Assembly (NCBI GenBank): GCA_914767885.1
Contig: CAJZBQ010000011.1
Span: 1,488,001 to 1,552,000, forward strand
DNA: 64,000 nucleotides
Reading direction: 5' to 3'
From: Blepharisma stoltei
Lineage: Eukaryota > Ciliophora > Heterotrichea > Heterotrichida > Blepharismidae
Both the position numbers and the translations under genes were made by a program. Under the pieces are notes generated by a model. That model searched no databases. It had not been told where the DNA came from and saw nothing but the letters and a program-made list of their open reading frames with translations. This document shows, one piece after another, positions 11,101 through 23,100 of the stretch. The number at the start of each line of letters is the position of its first letter. Positions within the stretch are counted from its first letter, which is position 1.

Positions 11101-14100
11101 CTTCATCAATTATGGCTTCTGGGATCCAAATTTTCTATATTATTTAATCGAAAATTTTACTAAATAAAATCATTTTTTTCAGTAATACATAAGCCCCACT
11201 TCTGGGAGCACAATTTCTTCATCTTCATCGAATTCTGCCTCCACAATTTTTTGTTTCAATATCTCTGGATCAATATCCGCCAATTTATCTGCAAGCTGGT
11301 CCTTCAGTTCTCTCGCTTGCTCCAACAGCTCATTCAACCCTATAGTAGCTTCTTCATCCTGGGCATCAAAAGCTGCCTTAACTCTATCATAATACTTGCA
11401 CAAGTTGTCATACATATCTTTAAACTGTGACGGCTCCAACAATTCTTTATCAAAATCAATACCATCTTCTATAGACTCCTCAAATGCAGGGACAACTGGG
11501 ACTAAATTTGACTTAAACCTGCATTTCTTGCAGCAGCTTCTCAACATCGCGTATAATCTTTCTTTAGAGTTCACAGACGCCCATGCTCTCCAGTGCAAAA
11601 ATGATAAAAATCCTATGATAAGAATAATCAAAATAATCAGCGCAACAATAATGCCTGCAATAATTCCCCACTGTGGCTCAGTCATAAGGTTATCAGCTGC
11701 ATATATATTTAAAGCGTCCAAATTTAAAGAAGTTCTAGCTAAAAATGTGACGTCTTGGCTTGGGCAGCTTTCACTGTCCCCAACCACAGCAATAATTATA
11801 TGTTTATCAGAGTCTGCATTGTCTACAAAATCATAAATTCCAGCATCGGTAAAGGTAAAGGCAAAAGTGTCGACGTAACTTGAGGAAGATTTCATTCTCC
11901 ATTCCAGTTCTTTGAAGGCCGCATAGTCAAAGTTTTTATTTGTGTTTAATAAGGAGTCTTTAAGGTAGACTGGGTAGTGAGAACGAGGGGTCAAGGAGAA
12001 TAAGAAGGTGTCGTTTCGCTTTATGCAGGCAATTGGGTTGGAAAGACCTTCAGAAGAAGCGGCAAGGAAACGAGATTCGTCGTCAGTAAGAAGACGACGG
12101 TAGTAGGTGGAAAGGGAAGAGCCAGTGCCGTAGACTCCTTGAGGACCGTCTGAAGTCATGTCTACTGTATGGACTTTGGAAGAATCTGAGACTGAGGTAG
12201 CTCCAAGATAGTTGGAGCCTGTCATGGAGACTGGTCGAGACGATCCACTTGAAGGGTTGTAGATGTAAAATTGGCCATCAGATTTAAGGGTAACGCTGGC
12301 TGATGTGCTTCTACAAGTAGAATTGCAGACGTCTTCTTCACTAGGAGTATCATCACATATGCAGACACTATAAGTAGAATCTAAGTTCCCAGATCCTCCA
12401 TTGCATTCGCTTTCACAGCTTCCTGAGCTTTTACAAGACCCATCAGCTTTTCTCACCTGTCCTGATATACAATTGGTATACTGTTTTGGTGTGCAGTCTT
12501 CAGCTGAATCTACTTCACTTTCAGTTACCCCTTCAATTACAAACTCATAAGTCGGCAAACATATGCAGCTTCCATCATATTTCTGATATCCACGGTATTT
12601 CCCTTTACATTGGCAAGTATCCTGTCCTGCGTCAGAATAAGCATGTGACCCACAGATTTTGCATTTACTCAGTCCTTCTTCGTCACCATAAGTATTTGCT
12701 GGGCACGCCAGACAGGCTGAAGCACTTTTTCCTTTGGTGGATGGGTTATAGGTCGTAATTGGGCATGGTATAGCTGATTCTGTGCCCTCAGGGCAATAAT
12801 ACCCGCTTGGACAAGGGTATCCGCCATCATTACTTAGTGTCTGAGGATTTGAACGTGTAGCGCCAGCCACACAAAGATACCCAGCATCACAAGGGTAGCA
12901 TTTTTCTGACGACGTCCCATTCGCATATAGTCCTGCTCCACATTCAATACATACATTATCTGCCATATAAGTCCCAGGCTCACATGTTTCTGGGTAAAAG
13001 TTAGCTAATTGGCAGATAGTTCCAGTAGGGCATTCAATAGCTTCGTCTTCAGTGTAATATTTAGTAAGGTTTGTGCTATCATATAATGGACAATAATAAT
13101 GCACAGGGCATTTTGTAGGGGTTTCTGTAAGGTCATTGCAGATATAGCCAGGAGTACATGGGATAGGAGCTGATGAGCCTAATGGACAATAAGTGCCAAT
13201 AGTACAGGCCACTGGAGAGGTGGTAGCTTCTTCACAGTAATAGCCTCCAGGACAAGCCGGACAATCACTAGCAGAACCTGCTACACTTGAGCTGCCTACA
13301 GTGCCTGGAGGACAAGGAATATAAGATGTAGCTCCTAATACACAGAAGTAGCCTTTTTTACAAGGATATTGAGTATAATCGCCGATTCCTGTGTCATCAC
13401 AATAATAACCAGCTGGACAGGGCTTGCAAGCGTTAATATCACTCATGGATTTGCTGCCATTATACGTATATTTAGGACAAGGTGTTGGAGAATTGACACC
13501 AGAAGGACAGTAATTCCCTTTAGGACAGTCAAAAGGTGTAGGGTTTCCTGTAACACAGTAGCTTCCAGGTGGACAAGTAGTACAGTCAGAAACCTGGGTA
13601 GCTCCTGTATCTTTTCTGAATTTTCCTTCAGGACATTTAGTCGGTGTAGTTGTTCCTAATCCACAATAATAGCCAGATGGGCATGGAGTACCTGTTAAAT
13701 AATATACAGAAGGAGTGGAATAAGGACTAGACTTTTTACACCAAAACCCAGGGGCACATTGTCCTGAAATTCTTCCATCTACACAGTATTGTCCAGATGG
13801 GCACACACTGCATTCTGTATCCGCGGTAAGACCTTCACTATCTTTATTATAGGAGCCTGAAGGACAAATAAGCCCATACCCAGTTCCTTCAGGACAATAT
13901 TTGTATTGTGGGCATAAGCTATTGGCATTTGTAGCAGCGTTGTTGCATTCTCGTCCAGCAGGGCAAGTATTGCATGTCTCTAAGTTTGTGACATCAGCAT
14001 AGGTGCCTGGGCCGCATGGGTATTCATTGCTATAGCGGGTTCCGACAGGACAATGATAGCCAGTAGGGCAGTTTGTTTGGATTGCAGTAGAGCCTGTACA

Positions 14101-17100
14101 GTAGTAACCACTACCACACTGTGTGCAGGATGATTGCTGAGTTTGAGTATTATAATAACCCATTGCACAAGGTATTGGAACCCAGCTGCCTGCTTCACAA
14201 TAGTAGCCTGTAGGACATTCGCCTTCTGGAGGAGTAGGAGTGGCTTTTCCAGGGTCACAATAGTAGCCAGCAGTACAGTCTCCAGTAGGCGAGCTTAGAC
14301 CTTGAGAATTACAATATTTGCCATAAGGACAGTCAAGACACTGAGTATAGTCACTTAAGCCTTCTGAAGGACTATAAGTTCCAGCTGAGCAAGGAGTTAC
14401 TGCAGAACTTTCTGTAGGACAATAATTCCCTTGAGAACAGATATTTCCTTGAGTTCCATCTGTCGGGTTTGCAACTGTAGATCCTGCCAAACAATAGTAG
14501 CCAGCTAAGCATGATCCTGATTGGGCTGGTAGCGCATATCCTGCACAGTAAAGTCCAGCTTCGCATTTAGTAGCTGCACTGCTCCCTTCAGGACAATAAT
14601 AGCCAGGGCTGCACATTCCACCTGTAGAGTCACTTCCTGAGGGCTTATCCGTAAAAGCTCCACCAATGCAATAATACCCTTCAGCACACATTACATTAAA
14701 TTTATAACGTTTAACGTCTACTATGGGGTAGCCGTTTCCAGAGCTGTCACCATATTTGTCCACGCATCGGGCTCATGAACCTCAGGATCGATCCAATTTG
14801 CTGCAACAAGGCATGGCCAAACAGCGTTCTGGCTTCGATGGGCTGCGTTGCCTTGCCTCCATTGACTAGCTCCTACACGTGCTCTGCCTAAGGGTTACCT
14901 TCCTTGGGTGTTCTGAGAGGTAAAACTTCGAGCCTCTTGATGCACTTGGAGCAGTGCCTCGGCTTATCTGCCAGAGTTAAACTGCTATTGCTGTACAGAA
15001 AGTTCTCAGAAGAAAACCTAACCCCATAAATAAAATTACTTAAGGGAGAGAAAATTAGCAGAGCTAATTTCACTCGAACCGAATGCCATTTTATTTATAC
15101 CTTTCAGCGCACACACTTTGATAAAGCGCAGCTCCAAGGGTGGGGCAGTATTTTCCAGGGTCACAAGACACGCAAGCAGTGGAATCGCTTTGGCCAATCA
15201 AGCTATTATAAGTTCCAACTGGGCAAGGATAAGAATGATAGTACCCAGTTCCTGATGGACAATAATATCCCGTAGGGCACAATGTTTCTGAGCTAGCTCC
15301 TAAGTCGCAGTAATACCCTGGGTCACATGTGACACATGAAGACTGTTTGGTATTCATTTGATATTTTCCAGCAGGACACAAAATCTCATCAGCTGTGCCA
15401 CCAGGGCAATAATAGCCTCTATCACATTCATAGGTAGGCGTGATGTCTCCTCCAGGACAATAAAAGCCAGCTGTGCAAGCTTGCCTCATATTTGATGAAC
15501 TAGTGCTACCGTCACAGAAATAACCAGGGGAGCATGTAATACACTCAGTGTTTGCGGAGGCTCCGGAGTATGGCAAATAATTTCCTGCACTGCATTGGAC
15601 TGGAGAAGCTGATCCTGTGCAGTAATACATAGGTGAACAAATATTTCCGGTAGTACCATCAGTTGGAGCTGGAGTTGTGGCTTTAGAGTTACAGTAATAC
15701 CCAGCTTGGCAGCTTCCAGAAACAGCTGACAATTCATCGGCTGAGCAGTATTTGCCAGAGTCACAAGGAATGCTTGAAGTTGAACCTTGTGGACAGTAGT
15801 AACCAGGATTACAACGGCCTCCATAGGTTTGGCTTTCTTGAGGTCGGGAAGTTGTAGATTTTGAAATGCAGTAAAAGCCTGGGTCACATTGTCCAGCGAC
15901 AGCTGAGGCTCCTAGCTGGTTGCAGTAATAGCCTGGAGTGCAGTCGATGCATGCAGCACTGGACTGTTGGCCTGAGTTAGGGTTGTAAGTGCCAACAGGG
16001 CATGGGAATTGCTTACTCCCTCTCTAACTCCCCCCCTTTAATTGGAACTAAAAATTTTGTTCCAATTTAAAGGGGTTAATTTTTTTTTAAAAAAAAAATA
16101 TAAAAAAAAAATTATATATAAAATTTATATAAAAATTTTTAAAAAAAAAAATTCAAAAATTTATCGAGTTAGATTAATAAATTTGTTTAATAAAATGCTA
16201 TTTACTCTTTATCCTTTAAAACAAAGCAAGATATAACTAAATTTTTATTATTAGTTAATACGCCACTATTAATTGGCATCAAAATTATTTGCACAAAAAT
16301 TATTATTTTTATTGATAAAAAAAAATTAAAAAAAAAAAATTTTAGAAAATTTATCATCAAAGTGCTAATTTTGTTTAAATAAGATGTTATTTATACTCTA
16401 TTCTTTAAAATAAAGCAAGAAATAATTAAATTTTGAAATTTTATAAAGAATTCCTATTGAATTTATATCAAAACTATCCAAATAAAAAATATCATTTTTA
16501 TCAAAAAAAAAACAAAAATTTTTAAAAAAAAAAATTAATTGTTTTTTTAAAATTGAGCAATTAAGGATAATAAATTTATATTTAAATAAGATGCTCTTTA
16601 TACTTTTTTCTTTAAACAAGATCAAGATATAACTAAATTTTGAATTTTAGTTAAGAAGAAACATTTAATTTATATCAAAACTTTTTAGGTAAAAATTATT
16701 ATATAATTTTTTATTATAAAATTTTTTATTATAAAATTAAATTTTGTTCCAATTTAAAGGGGGGTTAATTTACCAAAAAAGTGGAAATTTTACCTATATT
16801 TTTGTTCCAATTTAAAGGGGGGGGGGGAGTAAGGAATAAAAACTCTAGCTTTTTAATAAAGGCAATAATATTTTAATATAGAAATAAAATAAAAACCAAT
16901 CTCCATTGGAGAACCCCATCCGTTATCTAGCAAAGTGCACTTGATCTTGTTCGCTAACTCCCCCTCCGTGAACGAACAAAAAAATCTTGCTTACGAAGGG
17001 TTAATTTTTTTTGTTAAAAAAATTGCATATAATTTAAAGAATTTTTTTTTCAAAAATTTAAAAAAATCCTAATTCGCAAAAATTAGAAAGCAAATATTAA

Positions 17101-20100
17101 TTTAATTTGTAAAATTTATGTTTTAAAACGCGATTTGTTTAAAATTAAACAGAATTAGCTCGAGATTTCATGATACTAGTTATCACTTATATATCAAATC
17201 TTTTTCCATAAAAAAATTTTTCCACAAAAAAATTTTTGTTCGCTCCCAGAATGTGGGTGTTTGGGCAAAAAAATAGGGATTTTTCTAATGGTTTTGTTCG
17301 CTCACGGAGGGGGGAGTAAGAAAGGACGAAGCTAGGATATGAAGTTCCTGATTCGCAATAATAACCTGCAGGGCATACATTTGCAGTGTAGTCTGATGTG
17401 CCTGGCGGACAATAATACCCAGGAGGGCATGTCTGACAACTTGCTTGATTCGTAAGATCTTGGTATGTTCCTGCTGCACAGAGCAAATCTACTGCAGATC
17501 CTTGTGGGCAATAGCTGCCTTCTGGACATATGCCAGAGCCTGGCTCTCTTGTAGTAGATGACTCAGTGCAATACCATCCTTGTCTACATTGAGTGCCCAT
17601 ATATGTTGATAACGCTGTGGTTGTGCATGCATATCCAGCAGGGCAAGGAAGACAATGGGAAGAATCACTTCCTGTAGTGCTTGGATTAAATGTGCCAGCC
17701 AAGCAAGCTGTTTGATCAGAACTTCCTAACTTGCTGTAACAGATTTTACGTAGTATTTTTTTGAAAATTGTAAATGGTAAAATGAATTATCCTCCTCAGG
17801 CTAAAAGTAATGCAAAAATAAATTACAATCTTTGGCACAAATTTTGTGTTTTGTTTGGCTTGTAGAGTCACTCTCCATGCCAAAAAAATTAATTCATGTA
17901 GAGTCTAAATAAAGTTATGGTGGGCATATGTAAAGTGATTCTGCATTCCAAAAATAGTTCATAATTTGTGCTAGGGATAATATAATTATGCGATACTATC
18001 TGATACAGAGTTAATATGAATATTGCATTAATTGGGGAAGTAAGCAATAATACCCAACTGGACATGGGCCGTAATATCCTGGGACATCAGCATAAGGTTG
18101 AGGATATGGAGAACTTGAGGTGCAGTAGTAGCCAGCAGAGCATGAACCTGCTACAGCAGTTTGGCCAGAGTACAAACAGTATTTGTTAGCGTTACAGAGA
18201 GTGCAATCATCAATACTTTGACCTCCTGTTGCTAATCTATACGTTCCTGGAGGGCAAAACTTTCCAATAAATGAGCCTTGCAAACAGTACTTTCCTTCTT
18301 CACATGGTGTTACAGATGTCAGTGTAGTAGTAGGACAATAATTTCCTGGGTCACATGAAATATGCTTTTTTCATTAATTTTACCATAAATATGATAGGAT
18401 AAGCAGAGAAATCTATTGAAAATAAATTTTGTTTTATTTATAAAAAGGTGAAAGAATCTTAAAAAATATACAAGAAGACGCTGCTGTACTTGGATTATAA
18501 GTTCCAGCTGCACATGCAATTTGGGCAACACTTCCTGAAGGCGCATAGTACCCTGCTTGAGCAGCATGACTATTAGAAGTTGACTCGCCAGCTGGGCAAT
18601 AGTATCCAGGGTCGCACTTTCCTGTTGGCGATGGGCTCAAATCAGTACCTGCACAGTAATATCCTGGCCAACAAGTAACGCAATCGCTAGACGACCTTCC
18701 TCCATCAAAATTGTTAAAAGTCCCTGCGCTACACTTTTGAGGTGAAGTTGTCCCTGCTGGGCAATACCCTCCTGCAGGACATTTTTTCCCAGTTTGGCCA
18801 TCATTTGGTGTAGCAATAGAAGCTCCTCCTGAGCAGTAGAACCCTTCTGTACAGGTATCTGTGGTACCAGTTTGGCCTGGAGATTGACAATAGTGTCCAG
18901 CGTCACACGAAGTGCAGTCTGTAGAAGTAGCCAAGCCTGTATTGGCTCCATAAGTGCCGCTTGGACATTGTAAAGGAGTAATGGTGCCTGATGGGCAGTA
19001 TGATCCAATAGTACAAATTGTTGGGGTCGTTGTGGCTGTTGTAGGGCAATAGTAGCCAGGAGTGCATGAGGCACAGTCAGATACAGAAGCTCCGCCAGTT
19101 TCCTCTCTAAATGTCCCTGCAGGGCAAGCCATAGCTGTAGACGTTGTTGAGCCTTTAGGACAATAATAACCAGCACTACAGAGATAGCCGGAGTAATCAG
19201 AGGTTCCAGCAGAGCTCACATAGTACCCAGCAGGCACTGTTTTGCAGTCTTTGACAGATTTAGCACCTTTAGTGTTTCTATAAGTCCCTGCAGGGCAGTT
19301 TGTGCCTGATGAGGAGCCTTCAGGGCAGTATTGACCAGCTGGACATCCATTTGAACCCAAAGTAGGATAACTGTTCATGCCTGATGTACATTTAAATCCA
19401 GCTGGACAAACTGATAAATACATCATAAGCTCTGAAGTAGCTACCTCAGCACAGAAAAATCCTGCCTTGCATGTAATTTGCCCTGATGCCCCTTCATAAG
19501 TATAAGAGCCTTTATCTGCATCAGTACAAGAACTTAAACCTGAAGCACTTGAATATTTTCCTGCAGGGCATCTTTTACAGCTGGGATAAACCCCTGGTCC
19601 TCCATCTTGAGCTCCTAATTCTTCCATATAGGTCCCAGCTGGACATGGTATAGGTGGTGATGACGAAGAAATATACCCAGGGCAAAAGTTTCCAGCAGTA
19701 CAAAATGTGCATTCTCCTTGGTCACTTGCTGCACCTGCATTATAAGTCCCTACTGGGCATATATACTGCTTATCATAAGTAGTGCCTCTTGGACAATAAT
19801 ACCCAGCTGGACAAGTGTTTGAAGAATATGATGATGTCCCAGCTGGACAGTAATAGCCAGCAGGACAAATTAAGCACTCATGAACACCTTCTACACGAGT
19901 ATTTTCGCTATAAGTGCCAGCAGGGCATGGAAATTCTTTAGTAAAATGAGTGCCAATTGGGCAATAATACCCAGCAGCACATACTACTGGAGGGTTATTT
20001 ACATAGTTCGTAGCATAGCCACAGGCAAAACCAGGAGGACATTGGTCACATTGGGCTAGACCATAAGCTCCATACATGGTACCGACGGTGCCTGGAGGAC

Positions 20101-23100
20101 ATGGGTTTTGGGTTTTGCGGGTCGAGCCCTCAGGGCAATAATAGCCAATTTCACATTTCATGATAGCTTCTACCATGCCTGCTCCTGGGCATGCATAGCC
20201 TGCAGGGCAGACCCAGCAGCTGCTTAGAGGGTTTGCTTGGTATGGGCCAATTTTTCCTGGAGAGCAAGGAAGTGGCTGTGCTGAGCCCGAGCCACAGGAA
20301 GTCCCTGCTGGGCATAATAAGCAGTCTTCTATTTTATACTTTCCTGTTAATGGGTTATAAGTGCCTTCTGGGCATGCGGTAGCAGATGTGCTTCCAATCG
20401 GGCAAATTCTCCCTGCAGGACAAATGATAGGATTTCCGGTGCCTTCAGGGCAGTAGTAGCCTTCAGGACATTGTAAACAGTACCCTTCTGAAATAGCTCT
20501 AAGTTTTTTATAATAAGTACCTTCTGGACAATTTGTGCCAGTAGATACCCCTGCTTCACAATATTTCCCTTGAGGGCAAGGGGAGTTTTCATAGTTTCCT
20601 GTGCCAGCAATGCATTCATATCCTAATGGACAGTCAAAACAAAAAGTACTGTCATAAGCTCTGACAACAGCATTAAATTTTCCATCGCCGCATTTTGTCA
20701 TTGTAGAAGACCCATCACAGTAGTTGCCTGGCCAACATTCGAATCCAATCATATCAGGTCTATCTGCATTATCTGGCAGCCAGAAGCCTATAAATGCTGG
20801 ACTTATAGTATCTGAGCCAATATAAGAGTATTTGTTGGAAGTAGCATAATTGCCAGCGCCATCTTCTCCTCCTGGTATTGGATAGCACCATCCCCATCCT
20901 GATGAACAAATAATATTGTCTTTCCAAGCATCATAAGATTTCACATAATCATCAACGTCTGTAGATGTTACAACGCTGCTTCCACTTGTCGTCAAACCTG
21001 GATAACCTGCTAAGGTAGTAGTTGACTTGCAATATGCTGAGCCTTCAACTGAGTCATAATCTGTTGCACAAGCTTTTGGCCTAGCGCTTGATCCAGTGCC
21101 TTCGCTGGCAGAACAATAATAGTGAGCAGGACATAGCTTACACACACTTTCTCCTGAAGCTCTGTATGTCCCTTCTGGGCAAATTCTTGTAGGTCCTTGG
21201 AATGGGTCGCATTCCATATTGTCAGGACAAGTCGCACAACTAGCCATCCCAGCTAAAGAATAAGTCCCTGCGCTGCATGATGTATAGGTAACAGGGTTTC
21301 CGCTACAAGAAACACCAGCAGGACAAGGCACACATATATCAGGAGATCCTACTATTATATAGCCGCTCGGACATGCAACTGTAAAAGAGACTTCAGGGCC
21401 TGGAGCCATCTCACCAGAAGTAGGTGAACTGCAAGTACCTGAGCCTGGATCTGAGTACTGTCCTTGGACGCATCGCTGAATTTCATAGCCGCTTTGATTT
21501 GGGCATGAAAACCCACCAGGACAAGCAAGACAAAATGAGTAATATTCATATGAGTAAGTCCCAGAGGCACAGCTTTGTGCAGTTTGAGTAGGATCTGCAC
21601 AATATTGTCCTGCCTGGCAAGCTGTGCAGACCATATCATCTTGAGCTGAATAAGTGCCAGGAGGACATGGGACTGGTGTAGACCCCATACAATTGAACCC
21701 AGCTGGGCATGTGCATTTCGGCCCATTTGGCCACGCATAAGGTGCATTTATACATATATTTGCCACAGAGACTACTATAGTAACACTGCTATATCCTCCA
21801 CTAGAATCAGATAAAGTAACAGTTACTGCTGTGTAAGGTGTGCTTCCCATCGAGCCAGCTGCAGCATATATAGTGGCCTGTTTAAATAATTTATAATCAG
21901 ACGTCGTAAAGCTTAATGAAGAGGTCGTCAACGATAAATTTGTTGTATCTGAAGATGATATAGTCACAGTTACTGTTGACGATGGTTGTGAGGATAGTCA
22001 TACATCAAAAGTCGCATATTGCTTACTTTGAACCAAAATAGCTAAGTTGCTCACTTTTATAGTAGGAGTACTTGCTGGAAGAATAACTGCTGTGGTGGTT
22101 TTATCTGAAGGATAAAATATTGCACTATTATAACACCTTCACCACTATTGCTTGTCTTAAAGCAGATAGCTTGGAGCTCTAACGAGTCACGTAAAGGTAG
22201 CAAGTCAACTGCAAGCTGCCAAAGGGCGTCCTTTTCTAAAGATTTGTTAACTTTGAGTTGGCTTGCCACCTTTACGTGACTCATCAGAGCTTCAAGTCAT
22301 CTATTTCATGGTAATCAATAACGGGAAAGCACTATAAAATTTGAATCTGACGTAGAGACTGTATATGTAATAGTAGTGGTCTGATAAGGAGATGATGCAC
22401 TTGAAGGGCCCGTTATTAAAATCCTCTGTGTGCTCCAGCTTGATGACGTAAAAGTCACTTGGCTTGAGCTCAGTGTTATATATGAGTTACTTAATGTCAT
22501 CGAAACTACTACATCTGACGATGGCGCAGCTCCAATTGAAATATAGAGCTGAGTGCTGTCTTTAGCTTGGAGGCCTACAGAAGAGTCTGCTTGAATATAA
22601 TATTTAGTGCTCCCATATATTGGCACTGAAATTGAGCCTGAAGAAGCAGTTAAGCAAGTTTGGAAATTAGCAACACCGTTGTATGTGGAATCTGATGAAG
22701 AAATTGAGTGGATCACACCGATGTTGACAGGATAAGAAGTTGAAGCAAGCATCCCAGTATTGAAGTAAACTTTTTGAGCTGTGGCGTAGTTTGAATCTGT
22801 AAATGTAAGGGTAGTTGTAGTGATTTCTAAGGATGAGGAGTCTTTTGAGCTGATAGAGACGATCACATCGTATAGTGGTTTATCAGTTAAATATAAGCTG
22901 CTTTAAATTAGTTTCATATAAATTTTTTTTTTATAGCAAGTGCCTTAATAATTATATTAAACAAATAACCTGACAAGCTTTATATAAAACAGCTTATCTG
23001 GTAATATTGGTTATAAGTCCCTTCAAAAATCGCATCATTCAAATTTATAGCAAGCTCTCCATTAGAATATGACGTCGCTGTAAAAGTTGTCGCAAATGCT

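Larger units (their letters stand above)
16014..17332. mobile_element. composite IES, 1,319 bp, with two MITE families
   Basis: TA at 16014 and 17333. Removal joins ESGTSYP to KQFPCPVGTYNP and restores a Cys-rich repeat. The interior holds a family-2 MITE-like unit (16015-16835, ends TTCCAATTTAAAGGGG) and a minus-oriented family-1 MITE (about 16953-17319). Confidence 0.85.

Noticed and set aside
11179-14763. Reading the 1,194-codon frame as a gene starting at MDKYGDSSG
   Set aside because: The start lies inside the RepB insert; the Cys-rich frame continues upstream across the insert.
14888-15073. Minus-strand ORF in the RepB copy
   Set aside because: It is not conserved in the related copy at 49827-50267; chance frame in a repeat.
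16042-16625. Lys/Ile/Phe-rich ORFs in the AT-rich IES
   Set aside because: Low-complexity AT sequence inside an eliminated element.
12300-21800. CRISPR-like regular spacing of repeated motifs
   Set aside because: The periodicity comes from protein repeats (GYYC...), with varied DNA and no constant repeat-spacer pattern.
15091-22866. Reading the separate Cys-rich frames as several genes
   Set aside because: Every gap is TA-bounded, and closing it restores a repeat unit in frame.
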